From Mansonella perstans (Eukaryota > Nematoda > Chromadorea > Rhabditida > Onchocercidae): 64,000 nt of DNA. The notes below the pieces were generated by a model. That model was given only the letters and a program-made list of their open reading frames with translations, did no database searches and was not told where the DNA came from. How positions within the stretch are numbered: position 1 is the first letter of the stretch; every line of letters begins with the position of its first letter. This document shows, in pieces, positions 48,544-60,789 of the stretch. Where the stretch lies: the NCBI GenBank assembly GCA_037074765.1, contig JBAMDO010000154.1:62001-126000 (forward strand), given 5' to 3'. The translations under genes were made by a program, and so were the position numbers.

Positions 48544-51500
48544 ATGTCAAAGCGAAAATTAGAAACATCAACTAGTGCAGCAGATGTACATATCAACGAT
48601 GGAAATGAAGGCACTTCTGAATTAAAGAAAAATAAAGGTAAGCATTACATGGTAAATTAGACTAATAAAGGTAAGCATTACATGGTAAATTAGACTAATA
48701 AAGGTAAGCATTACATGGTAAATTAGACTAATAAAGGTAAGCATTACATGGTATGTTAGACTAATAAAGGTAAGCATTACATGGTATGTTAGACTAATAA
48801 AGGTAAGCATTACATGGTATATTAGACTATCTTATTATTATTATATATTAGTAGAAATTCATTTCTGCAATTAGTATTGCGAAGATAAATGCGCAAATGA
48901 ATTCCTGTTGACATATAATAAAATTCATTTATTCATTGTCAGTTGGATGAGTAAACATAAACACTGAAAAAATATAATCATTACTGCTACTCTTTGTATC
49001 ATTATTATATTGATGTATTATTTATTGCTAGTATTATAGTGTCATTGTTAACATTATTACTTTGTCATTAATTATTACTATGAAATATTACATCAATTAT
49101 TATCATTACTATTATCATTATTACTATTACTGTTGTTACTATTATTAATACTTTTACTATTACTTTTACTCACATAACTGTTGTTGTCATTTATTGTTAT
49201 TTATTGTTACCACTGTAATTAATTATTATTGCTAAAATTAGTTAATATCGTATTTTTTCTCTTCATATGCTACTTCATTTATCTTTACCAATAAGTTTTC
49301 CTAACTTAATTTCATACGGAATATTTTTCATTAATAATTAAATATAAATTGCAGTACTTCCTTACGAAGAAACATATCTACGTTCAATACCACATGCTAC
49401 TCAGTATGAGAAATCATTCATGCATCGAGATACTATAACTCATGTTATCGCAACTGCGTACGTTTGTTTTCTGCATATTTATTTTCTTGGATTTAATTTC
49501 AGTTCGTTTCAGTTTTTTTTTTTTTTCATCTGTTCTTATAATGCTGTTTTTAGTTGTCATTAAGTGTAGGGCAGATAATACCATAGATCTGTATACTTTT
49601 TAATATATATATATATATTAATACTTTGAAAGTAGGATTTTGTGTATGATTGGAATCATTTCATTTTTTAGAACTAATTTCATCATAACAGCAAGCATGG
49701 ATGGGCATTTGAAATTCTGGAAGAAAAAGCATGGTGAAGGAATTGAATTTGTGAAACATTTTCGCTGCCATCTCCGTCAGTTTGAGTTTTATTAAACAAT
49801 AATGAATCATTGAAATTATAATATTTGGATGAACTGTCATTAAAATTTGCATAGTAATAGCTAATTTTTTATTTTTATTTTTTGTTTGCAATTGTGAAAT
49901 GATATCATATGTAGTCTCTTTCATTATCCAGAAGTACATTCGAAATTGCAGGACTGTTTTAAAGAATTAATAAGCAAATTAGTCATCTTTTCTGATTATC
50001 CAGACGTATTTCAAGACGTTACGTAGAGGAGTATTGAGTTTTTAGTATTGTATTACGCTTCAGATGCCCTAAATTAGGTAAGTTATTGAGTGTTTTGCAC
50101 TTGAATACTTTTGATATCGTCTTGGAAAATATCCCTTGCCAGGCTCCAAATAAATTGTAAAATACATATTATACTGCAGATGCTTTTTCCCATTTGGCGA
50201 TCAATCACAACGGAACATTAATGGCAACGGTTTGTATGCAAGATAAATCAGTGAAAATATTTGATGTACCCAATTTTGACATGATTAACATGCTGAATAC
50301 TGAATTTGCTCCGAGAACTGCAGCATGGATACATCAGGGTTAGTAATAATTCAATCCGTTGAATTCCCAGTTGAATTATTGCTCAGTCTTCCTTACCGAA
50401 TCGAAATTGCTTGATTTTAAATACATTATGTTGCTCCTTCCATCGTTATTCTGTTGTAGTGAAGAGCCAAATACTTGACTGACCTATCGCATAAATAATC
50501 AGTCATTAAGAAAATTAACCTACTTCACTGAACTTTGATGACAGATTGATAATTGCAGGAAATGATGTTATTCAGGCGCTGGCTGTGTCAGATTCAGAAT
50601 CAGGAAAAATTTATGTTTATGATGGCAAGGGTGATGATAAACCAATTCATGTTTTAGATAAAATCCATTCAGATTCTGTGAAATTTATCCAGGTATGTCT
50701 TTCATTATTTTATCTCATTTAATCATTCGTTAGAATTGCAAAAATTCTTAAAAATAATGAAAGTATGTTTGTTAGTTTACTATTTTTGGAGGAATTGACT
50801 ATTTCTCTCAATCTGTATTGATAAATACAGAAAATGAGCCGTCCAGGCGCTGACTGTTAGTACAGAGAAAAAATTTTCTTTTTATGACTTCATGACATAT
50901 ACATATATAATTTTAAAAGATTTTATATTTACCCATTTGTTTAAATGTTTTAGTATAACTCACATTTTGACTGTGCTATTTCCGTTGATGCAAAAGGAAT
51001 GTTGGAATATTGGTCTGGTCCGAAACGCGAATACCAGTTTCCAGATAACGTGAAATGGATGTATAAAACGGACACTGATCTTTATGAATTTGTTAAGGTC
51101 AATAAAATTCCTTATTTTTCATTTTGCAGCAATTGTTTTCATTACATATATATCCCTTTCACTTTGTGCCAGCTTCATTTATGTGTTTGCTGGTGTTTGT
51201 TTGGTAGTGATCCTTACTTATTTGTGTTAGCATAGTTTGTAGTTGTGAATCTTTTCATTACCAATGTCTTATGACGCTAAACAGTAGGATGTATGGATTA
51301 CCTTAAAAGTCGTCATTTTACTTTTTTTGCTAGTTTTCTGGAATTTTTTTCCTGTAATCACCGATTTTGGAGATGTACTTTTTAGGTAAAAGCACCGCCA
51401 CGATGTTTGCTGATAGCACCAAATGGAAAATCATTTGCTGCGGTTGGAGCAGATCGACGTATTCGAATATTTGATTTCGCCACTGGAAAGTTGATAAAAA

Positions 51501-54092
51501 TCATTGATGAAACATTACGGTTTTATTTGGATCAAGCTGCAGATAATAAGTATGTTTTAGGAAGAAGCAAAGAACAGAAGAGAGGCGCAAAATATGGTCA
51601 TTGTATAAAATTATATTAATATTATGATTTCATTATTTATTAATTTTTTTTTTCAGAATGATTATAAGGAACATTTTCTTTGTATAATGTAGAAGAGAAA
51701 ATGAGTTAAGGTATACACATTTATGATAGGAATGTTTCGTACAGTTATGTAAAACAGTTGCGAGATTCATTGTACTGTATGATGATTAGCCTTGGTAATC
51801 GTGAACAACAAGAATTGAAAGTTTATAAAACTAATAAATTCTGATCGGCATTCTATTAGTTCATTCCTATTTCCAGAAATTATGGTTTACAAAATATGGA
51901 ATGGAATCGACGAGTTGCACTGGAAAAGGAGCTGGATCGCGATGAAAATACTTTCCAACATTTATCGATTTGTTTTGACGAAACTAGCAATTTTCTTATA
52001 TATCCAACTCCAATTGGGATCAAAGTAAGGCGTTTCTTGTTCGTCTTTAATTGCTCCGTTTTCTTCTGTATTTTCATCAATAAAAAAAATTTTTGATGTT
52101 GAGAATAAATGAAATAAACATAAGTAATCCTCTTAGAATTCATTTAAAAATTTATATCCCAACAGGTTTACAACTTATACACCGATAAAACAGTTCGTGA
52201 AATTGGCAAAAATGAGAATATGCGATTTCTGGGTGTTTCACTTTGTAGCGCTGTACCGGACTTCAAAGAGCAGTTCCAGGTTTATTAAACTTTGTTTTTT
52301 CGTTTTGAGATTATGATTACATCAAATCTTTTGTGGATGAACTTGAATAATTAAGGCAATGCTCTTTTTTCTAATTTTTGCGTTTTAGTGATTCAGAAAA
52401 TTTTCTAATAATTTTAAAAAACTCTAATGATATGGTCCTATATATGGATATTTGAATCTTTAGCATTTCTTTTCATTCTACTTCACTTTAGGGTGCAGCA
52501 GCAACAATTGATGCAATGGCTGCAACGAATCCAAATCTGAAGAGAATGGAACCCGATCCTATGTTGGTAAGGACTTCGTCAATTCATTTGTGAATTCATT
52601 TTATATCATATCTCTTGTAACGCATATTTCATTTGAATTCTTTGTTTAGGTTGCTTGTGCGTACCGGAAAGGCAGGTTTTATTTGTTCACCAATGCAGAG
52701 CCTTTTTCAACGGATGAAAGTGACGATGCAGAGGGTACTGGTATGGGACGAGATGTCTTCAATGAAAAACCTAGAAAAGAGGATATTATAACAGCCGTAG
52801 AGGTATTTATAGTTAAATCGCGTCAAGAAATTGTTCAGAGTCTTTCATTGAGCTCTCAGAAGTTTATTTTTGAGCTGAATTTGTAAAATTCTCAATTTCC
52901 GAATTCCGCAATTTCCAGAGTGATACAATTGATAGTAAAGTAACGGAACATGCAGTAATACATACCTCATTCGGTGATATACATATAAAATTATTTCCTA
53001 TTGAATGTCCGAAAACAGTGGAAAATTTCTGTACGCACGCAAGACGAGGTTATTACAATGGTCACACATTCCATCGTGTCATTAAAAGTTTCATGATTCA
53101 GGTAATTTTCGGTACTTCGTCGATTTCATGTTTTTTGATTAAAGAGCTTATCATACTTCATTTCGAGTAATGAATTTTGTTGGAGAAGTTAAAAGGAATT
53201 TGTTTGATTAACGATGTCACTTGTGAAGGATGGTATTTATAACTTGAGTGGTTGAGCTTTTTTAAAGGCATTAAATTTTTTCTTTTTTGCAACGATGGCA
53301 AAAAGGAAGTGCATTCAAAAAAAACTATAACCTATATTACTGTGCCATTTGTACGGCCGTAAACTCCTCGTTTTATTTTTTTAATTATCCTTTAATTTTA
53401 CTCATATCAGATTTATTCTCTTCTCACTGAAGATAATTGTAGACCGGAGATCCCACCGGTAAAGGAACTGGTGGTCAGTCCATTTGGGGTGAAGATTTCG
53501 AGGATGAATTTCACCCCAAACTTAGGCACGATAAACCTTATATGGTTTCAATGGCAAATGCAGGTCCGAATACTAATGGATCTCAATTTTTCATTACAGT
53601 TATTCCTGCTGATTGGTTAGATGGCAAAAATACTCTTTTTGGACAGGTTTGAGTTTTGATTTTAGTAGGCATGAGAATCATCGAGATTTCGAAATGTTTT
53701 AATTTTATACTATAAATTTTAAAATACTGAAAAGTTGTGTTGTTAATTTGAATGTTGATTTTATCGAATTTTTGTTACTACAAATTTTTATTACGTTTAT
53801 CAATAACATAGAAATGCCAATTTACAGAAGTCGCTATGGACTGGAATCATAACATCATAACTTTCAAAAAAATTTTCTTTAGAGTAGCGCTTTGCTGTCT
53901 TTAACTATCTTATAAATAACTACCATCTTTCGATTTATCCTTAGAGATATTCCTGTTTTCAGGACATTATTTTTTGTTTTCCAGGTAACGGAAGGTTTCA
54001 GCGTGGTGCAAAAAATTAATCAAGTGCCGACGTTTGAGAAAAGTGGCCGACCAAAGCAAGAAATAACTATTGTCTCTATTACTTTAAAGTGA
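48544..54092 (+). CDS. PPWD1: PPWD1: WD40-repeat and cyclophilin-domain peptidyl-prolyl isomerase (spliceosomal)
   Basis: Fourteen exons join in phase: 48544-48637, 49355-49457, 49672-49775, 50180-50338, 50559-50692, 50954-51097, 51386-51549, 51877-52024, 52166-52279, 52492-52566, 52650-52802, 52919-53101, 53443-53646, 53985-54092 (TGA). They give 628 residues; human PPWD1 has 646. WD repeats are visible at about 67-84 ([14 protein letters not shown]), 115-131 ([12 protein letters not shown]), 199-220 (GMLEYWSG) and 247-277 ([11 protein letters not shown]). The cyclophilin domain covers about 472-628 with Arg517, Phe522, Gln525, Met562, Gln573, Phe575 and Trp583 in the positions of cyclophilin A Arg55, Phe60, Gln63, Met100, Gln111, Phe113 and Trp121. 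Family knowledge: PPWD1 is found in spliceosomal C complexes and catalyses proline cis-trans isomerisation. The position of cyclophilin A His126 holds Asn588, which may lower activity. The ortholog call is firm. Confidence 0.95.
48631..48828. repeat. Six-copy 33 bp tandem repeat spanning the PPWD1 exon 1 splice donor
   Basis: Six exact-length 33-base units, each AATAAAGGTAAGCATTACAT followed by GGTA, a three-base variable part and TTAGACT or TAGACT. Copies 1-3 are identical, copies 4-5 share TGT in place of AAT, and copy 6 has TAT. The first copy contains the last seven coding bases of exon 1 and the donor AAG/GTAAGC; the other five repeat that donor. The period is 11 codons, but each copy carries an in-frame TAG, so only the first donor keeps the protein open. 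Confidence 0.95.
49040..49215. repeat. ATT/ACT trinucleotide-rich tract in PPWD1 intron 1
   Basis: Degenerate (ATT)n/(ACT)n in the first intron. No coding or regulatory role is seen. Confidence 0.6.
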
Positions 54093-54242
54093 GAGTACGT
54101 GTATGTTTCACACTGTTGATAATTTCTGATAATGATATGTTGCTATCAACGCTTCATACTTGGTAATAATTTCAGTCTTCTAATAGTACTTGCATTTTTT
54201 ATTTTAATAGAACTCTGTGTTGTTCTGGTGGGATACCCACGA

Positions 54243-54248
54243 AATAAA
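54243..54248 (+). terminator. Polyadenylation signal AATAAA, PPWD1
   Basis: AATAAA about 150 bases after the PPWD1 stop, in a typical position for the 3' end. The convergent ferroportin gene ends at 54801, so the two genes meet tail to tail within about 700 bases. Confidence 0.55.
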
Positions 54249-54778
54249 GTTATAAATACCTTAAAATCTCTGTTTTTGTAGTTTGCAAAAAATAAGACAT
54301 ACGATAAATGGTTATAACTAGTTAAGGAATTGTTTTTTTATCGTTGCAAAAATTCTTGTCTCGTGTTAAGATTACTTTTTGTATGAAACCTTGTTGTCAG
54401 GTTTTTGTAAGTGTTCGGCTGAAATATTTCTACTTTGATCCTTTCAGTTTCTAAACTTAACATCTGTTTTCATAAAAATTCAGTTTGTTAGTCGTGAATT
54501 TGGGATTTTCTTGTCATATCCATAAAATCAGGGATACTTTCTTCGATGATGTCGTTCGCTCTCAGCGAATCATTTTCGAATTCTTTTATTTGACTAGCTT
54601 CTGTGCCAGTGATGGCTGATTTTATTTTTTCATTTTTATAATCAGCAACCTGAAATTGCTAACATAATAATGGCAGATGTAATTGCTCTTCAGCAAGTGT
54701 AACAAAATTACATCTTTCTTTGTTGTATTCCAAATCATTCTCTTCACCAGTCATCTATTAATGATTGATTTCATGTTG
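54249..54778. other. Short convergent intergenic region
   Basis: About 530 bases between the 3' ends of PPWD1 (+) and ferroportin (-). No exon or repeat is supported. Confidence 0.5.
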
Positions 54779-54792
54779 TTTATTATTTTATT
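54779..54792 (-). terminator. Polyadenylation signals, ferroportin gene
   Basis: Two AATAAA motifs on the minus strand (54784-54779 and 54792-54787) lie 9-22 bases after the ferroportin stop at 54801. If used, the 3' UTR is very short, as is common in nematodes. Confidence 0.45.
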
Positions 54793-54800
54793 TTCTTGTA

Positions 54801-57800
54801 TTATGATAAAATTTCCATTCCAAATTTTAGATTAAAATTTACTGTAAATAGATAGTAGCAAAAGCATAGGAATCCACTGAATACAAATAATGCGGATATA
54901 ATGATAAGTATACCAAATGCCTTTGGATCTGGTACTATTATGGTCAAGACATCCTAAAGAATGAATGAACAAATATTTCTTTGGGTCAGTTATGATATTG
55001 AAATAGAAAATTTTTATATTTATAAAAGGAAGAGAAAGACATTGAAATCATATAATGCTTAAGCACATCCTACCAGTTGTTTTGTTACAAGTTATATTCG
55101 TAATTATTGCATCTGTAACTGTTAAAGTCCAGTAAAGTCATTCCAATGTCATCATATATAATTGGAATATTTTAAAAATTCAAGTAGTGAAATTTTCTTT
55201 CAACAAAAGAAGCACAGAATTACTTTGAACGCGCTAAAGAATTGTGCTATCGAATCTTGTACACCGAAAACAGTATTTCGTTCTCTTTCCGGTATTGTTT
55301 CTTGCATAATTTGTGAAATTGACAAATCTGCCATATATAAGCCTGAAAGTTAATTGCGTGGATTCCTTCAACTTTAAAATTTAAATTTCAAATTGTAAAT
55401 AGAATTAATGACGATGGGCAAAACGAGAAATTGACCATTCAACCTTGTTGTATTAACTGCTTATATTTTAAGAACCGTTTGTTGATTTAAGAGCTTATTG
55501 GTAGAGTTTAAAATGATTACAGTTAAGCTTAATTGTTACGGTTAAATTTATTTTTGTTTTTGAATATTACCTAATCTTGCTACCGCAATACCTATTAGTA
55601 ATGTAAAAGCGCTAATAATGGAATGTCCATTTGATGTCCACGTTGACCAATCAATGTCATTTGAGCCCGTTTCATTTTGATTTTTATTACGGATAAATGC
55701 GAAACTATCTTTTAATTGTTGCCACCAAATCTAAATGATTACAAAAATGAAACGATTCTCAAAAGCTCAATTCTGAACCATCGCCGAACAATTTCAGTCA
55801 CAGCATTGAAAAAATTATTAGAACTTTTTCCACAGTAGAGACGAGATTTGAAGAGAGGTGTTGATCTGGATGGATTCACATGGAATAAGCTAATAGCTAG
55901 AAAAAAGCAATCTTTGTTTCTTTTAAATTTGTACTTGATGAAATGATTAAGGGACATACAGCAAAAGTAATTTCTCTAAAATATGTTTTTGGATCAAATG
56001 GTGAGCCAGGCAACCAAATCGATATGATACAAATATATAGAGCCAAATGTTGTGCCTTAAGGAAGAAAATCATATTCCAAACAGTGCATTGTAATAAAAG
56101 AAATTCCTTTTTGTGCTCTATTACTTAAAACTTTCAATTCGCTTCAAATTGTATTTTGATTAAATTTTGAAACTGTTACGATTTAATTTTCCATTTCTAC
56201 TTTTTTCTTCAACATTATAGCAACAATTTGACATCAATTATTTTAGTAAGCTGTGTCACTAATGCTACTAATACTACTATTACTATTATTACTACTACCA
56301 TTATTATTAATTTGATTAACAAGCAAGTTAAAAGTGTGATTTAATAGAGAACATTGTAGGCATTATTAATTCAAAGATTCCATACACTGTCATATTCGGA
56401 ATAAAAGTCTCAAAAATTCCGTTCGCTTATTATAATTGGAATAAATTCTTGCATTTCTTGCAATTCTTGCAAAAATTTTTTGCAATTATCACCATGAACT
56501 AAATGAAATTTCAAAAACTTTTCATACACTTAAAATAACAGAAAAAAACAATCTTGAAAAACATACAATTAGGCCAATCAATCCGGATTTCCTCGCCGAA
56601 GAATGAGTTTCGATAAGAGTATACAAATATGCTCCAGCGATACCAAAAGCAGCACCAATACTTCTCAAAATGCCTAACCATAACGCTGATAGGCCTTGAG
56701 ATTTCGCGAAACCGACAGCTATCTGAAAAAAGAATTACTGAACAAAAATGCGAAATATAAAATAATCGATACTATCAATATTGCTTCATTTTATAATTTG
56801 AAATTAAGCGCTAATTTTTTTGGAAAGGTTCAAATTTAGAAACTTTCGAAATAATTTTTTAGTTATTTGACAATCATTGAAAGTACTCATTGCCAAATTT
56901 TGTACAAAGAAAAGAGTACACCATCAAATCCAAGCACAGTCATATATAATAAGGTTAGGCCAAATGCGGCTGGAAAAACATTTTGCTGATAATAAATGTA
57001 AAACAATGTCAGCCATTTGCCAATTGTACGTTGAATGAAACATGAACACTTCTTGCAACATACAATTTTCGTTTTCTCATCTGAAATACTATTGCTTTTT
57101 AAATTATTTTATAACTATCAAACATTCAGCAAAGTGTTTTTTTGCATTATTCGTAAAAATTACTATTTTATGAAACAATTAGTAATTTTTTTTGCAAATT
57201 AGTCAAAGCAAGGAAAATAAGAGAAATATTATGTTTAGGAAAATTTCCAAGAAGAAATATTTCAGTCCTACTGAAATGAAAAATTTTGAAATTAATTAAA
57301 GAATGAAAAAATTACTAGAATGAAGAAGCAAAAGAGAAAAATTGTTCGGACAAGAAAAAAATCATTCAAACAAACTGATCATTAATTCATATGAACTGAT
57401 CATTAATTCAAACGAACTGATCATTAACTCATACGAACTGATCATTAAATATTTATAGAAATTAACCATTCTTTTTTCTTTTCTTCTCTCTCTTATCCTT
57501 TCTCTCTTTCTCTTTTATCTAAATTTCAATCTATTAGAAAAATTTAAGCGTCTATGCATTCTCTTTTCATTCTTTCTTATTTTCCGTACCTTATCACTCA
57601 CTCGTAATAAGTGATAATTTCTAACTGATAATTCTCAGTACTTCATTCATTTCTTAACTGTTTGTGTTTAAATTTTGTGCTTAATTTGAGGCCAATTTCA
57701 ATTTTGATTTTAATACTTCGTGAATCTGTAAGTATAAATATTTATAAGAATCGATTTTCATTTTAAACTTGTTAATCGGACTATAGCCATAATTGTGCGG

Positions 57801-60143
57801 CGATAATATTCTGTGGAAAAAGTAGCATATCTGACCCCAAATGTTGAAGTCATGCTAGGGTTGATCAGTGTGCTTCATATCCGGGCCGATTAAACATCTC
57901 TTTTGCAGATTGAAGTCATCGTCAAATTTCATTTAAAAAACTGATTTCAAATTTAATTTTTCAAATCATTAGGGATATCACCATATTATCAAGTAGTTCC
58001 ATATTTTGCTATTTCTTAAAACCAAATTTTACTTTAACTAATATGAATCAGTAAATGAATTTACCGCAAGGTGACGATTCTTTTATAGCAAGTTCTGGCA
58101 CAGCGCTGTAAACTTTAATGATAATAAATGCTTCCATAAATACTGATAGCATATTCCATACTACAAATATCATACACGCAAATCGGTAACTGATCGAATT
58201 GATAATATAACCAGCTGTAAATGGTGACACTACCGATGATGACAAATCAATGGTTTTCATCCATGCATTTGCAGCTAAAATGAAAAAAAACTGATGGTTA
58301 AAATTAAGCATGAAACAAAATTAAAATGATGATAAAAGTTATCATAATTGTTTTTTGTCAAATATTTACTTCTTAAATTTGCCGACTTATTTTTAAAATC
58401 AGTAAGTATTTGATTAATAACTAAGTATGCTTAATGATTCATAAAATTGTACCAGATAATGATGATTTGTCTTTTCTAGTTATCACAACAATCCAATCTT
58501 TGGTAAATGCCATCTTTTCCATTTCACTTGCTAAACAACCAAGCGAACAGGTAATCACTGAGAGGATAATGCAAATGACATAGAGAATATGCCATAATGA
58601 ATACTGTGACTGAAATTTTTGATATAACAAATTACGCTGAATTTAAATTCAAATATTTCATTTCAAGTTGTGGAAAAAATAAAGCAAGGAAATTGGAAGA
58701 AATTATGAACAAGCCATCACAACAAAATCGATAAACCAATTCTGGCGATATATAATGACGATGGCAACGATTTGAAGATTTATGCCAGATAATTATAACA
58801 CAATAACAATAAGAGTAGCAGTGGAGACTTTCGCTACTTTTTCCATTTTTTCAAAAAACGATGTAATGACAGATGTGATAATAAATTTATATTGGTGATA
58901 GGAACAATGATGATTATGATGAAGATGATGATAGCGATTGTAATAATAATGATAAGGTTAAGAATTCAGATGATCAAAATGATGATAAATCATGAATGAT
59001 ATCAAATAATCCTGTACATCATGATTATTAGTCATTCCGCTGATTGTAATACATGCAGCGAGCAATGCTGCCGATATTGCTACATTAATATTATTTATAA
59101 TCAATACTGTAATTATACCTGAAAATTGACTGCCTTCCTTGACATTAACCGTTAAAGGTAATAATACAATATCTATTGCTTAACAAGTGTTGTGGAAACT
59201 GTTGTTGGGTTACTTAATTTCTATAAATGACTTAGCAATTTTCTTTTCTGAAATATCAACGAAAAAGCAAAATGATGGAAGGTAAAAACTTTGTTTTATT
59301 TTACCACGCTTCCTAGTATGATGGTCCATCCAATGTCCGATTACAGAACCAAATACCATAATAATTATTTCTTCGAGTAACTGACTAAAAGATACCAGTC
59401 GAATACCACCGATATATGCTAATATTAATACAAGCGCAAAAGTCCATAATCTGTCACCCTGGATGAAAATTGATCATCTCCTACTTATTACTTTAAATTT
59501 ACCGTTATAAATTCATTGTTAATCTCTATTGGTGTGAATAGAGCTTCCTTAAGCAAATCTCCTAAAAGGTTCACAATTTTCTGGAATTAAATACTTTGAA
59601 TATTTTGCATAAACATTGTCTTTTTTCTCATGCAAATTTTGAAACTAACAATGCATGAGATTGCATAAGCTAAATATAGTCCGATCACGCTTGTTGATGG
59701 TAATTTACCTTTCCTATAAAATACAGTGTTAAACTCTGGATTCTGGTTTAAAACAAAAATTTAATTTTAACTTTAAATTTAAATAAAAACGAAGTAATGG
59801 ACAATTAATGGTGTTTTAATTCTAAGCCTTTTCATAGAATGGAATCTAAGATTACTGTAAATGCAATTAATGCTGAATGAAATGCAACCTTTGCTTAATT
59901 TCAAGAATAATTTTTTGCAATTTATTCAGAGATTTCAAATGACAATTTCTTTCTAGTAAGAATTTGTAGTCAAATTTCTACTGTAAACCAATTCTTTTTT
60001 ACTTCGAGATAACTCATATAAATTGAAGTGAATTCGCTGGTCAGATGATCGGTGCCAAGATTTAGGAGGATCGCGAATGCTTTACCACTTGATGCATTTC
60101 TCCGAAATGCACTGTTTAAAATGCCGGACAGGAATTTCTTCAT
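54801..60143 (-). CDS. Ferroportin (SLC40 family iron exporter)
   Basis: Twelve minus-strand exons join in phase: 60143-60086, 59708-59650, 59458-59305, 59118-59018, 58609-58453, 58274-58065, 57080-56920, 56722-56567, 56055-55960, 55730-55571, 55342-55224, 54953-54801 (TAA). They give 527 residues (human ferroportin 571). Matches to the family run through the whole length: YLAYAISCIGDRLWTFALVL (TM1), FGSVIGHWMDHHTRKRG, LASEMEKMAFTKDWIVVI, NAWMKTIDLSSSVVSP, LLYMTVLGFDGIAVGFAKSQ (TM7), AQHLALYICIISIWLPGSPF, QETIPERERNTVFGVQDS and VPDPKAFGILIIIS. Asp41 (GDR) and Asp186 (TID) fit human Asp39 and Asp181, used in metal transport. The hepcidin-binding Cys326 position is Gly300. Family knowledge: ferroportin exports Fe2+ from cells. 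Start: the ATG at 60143 follows an acceptor-like TTAG, so the first exon may be trans-spliced or preceded by a non-coding exon. The second exon uses the acceptor GAAAG just after a rejected TATAG. Confidence 0.9.
56265..56312. repeat. ACT/ATT trinucleotide tract in a ferroportin intron
   Basis: Short degenerate (ACT)n/(ATT)n in the intron between 56055 and 56567. No function is seen. Confidence 0.6.
57370..57450. repeat. Four-copy GAACTGATCATTAATTCATA repeat in a ferroportin intron
   Basis: Four copies of a 20-21 base unit, each with the palindrome TGATCA, in the large intron between 57080 and 58065. Copies differ by one to three bases. Confidence 0.8.
57475..58123. repeat. Segmental duplication, copy A (ferroportin intron and end of exon 6)
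   Basis: This stretch of intron, plus the last 59 coding bases of the exon 58274-58065, is repeated in the same orientation at about 60790-61371. Identity is high over about 510 bases (57609-58123). The more 5' part is weaker, with an indel of about 60 bases. Shared strings include ATCCGGGCCGATTAAACATC and GGGATATCACCATATTATCA. Confidence 0.85.
58900..58990. repeat. GAT/AAT-rich trinucleotide tract in a ferroportin intron
   Basis: Degenerate (GAT)n with AAT interruptions, between exons 59018-59118 and 58453-58609. No coding role is seen. Confidence 0.6.
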
Positions 60144-60789
60144 TGATAACCCATTGCTGTCAAGTTCTAATAAAATTTGAAACGATCACAGAACTATTCA
60201 CCTTTCTTCATATGATTGCGTGTGACCCATAAGCAACCTTTTTCTGGCTGTTATATAAAAGGAATGAACTGCGATTGTTAAATTTTTTAACTTTATACTA
60301 TACGGAGGAGAATTTGCGTACATAGAAAGTCAAAAATTTTATTCGCAAATAAAATCTCACGAATAGCACTTTTAAGTTTTTAGCTTTGCATGATAAAGTT
60401 AGAGCTCATACGAATATATATTTGAATAACCTCTGACCTAGTTTCTCAACAATCTTAAAATTGATCAGTTTCAAAAAAATTTGATTCAGGGAGAAAAAAT
60501 GTTCAAAATTCTATCTTCTTTTTCGAATCCTACCGACAAAACAGGGACAAGAGATAATTTTTTATTCTGTAATAATCACAGTGCGACAAAAATTTCTGTT
60601 CCTAAATTTTAATTTAAAACATTAAGCAATTTTTTGAAAGCTAAGAAAAACTTTTAACTTACCTTGCAACGAAGTCTTTAAATATGAAAACAAACTCGAA
60701 ACAAATCATTTCGAACAAAAAGAAATTTGAATGATTATGCACTGTATACTTGTATTTAATGGTTTTGTAATGCCCACTGCTATGGAATC
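60144..60789. promoter_or_regulatory. Upstream region of the ferroportin gene
   Basis: About 650 bases of AT-rich 5' flank on the minus strand. It must hold the promoter or the trans-splice region. I see no iron-responsive-element hairpin (CAGUGN loop) that I could defend in this flank, and no other clear signal. Confidence 0.35.

Noticed and set aside
48622..48828. Regular 33 bp direct repeats as a CRISPR-like array or a repeat-protein gene on the minus strand
   Set aside because: Units abut with no spacers, the genome is eukaryotic, and the MLTFISL..YHV frame simply follows the 33 bp period of a repeated intron start.
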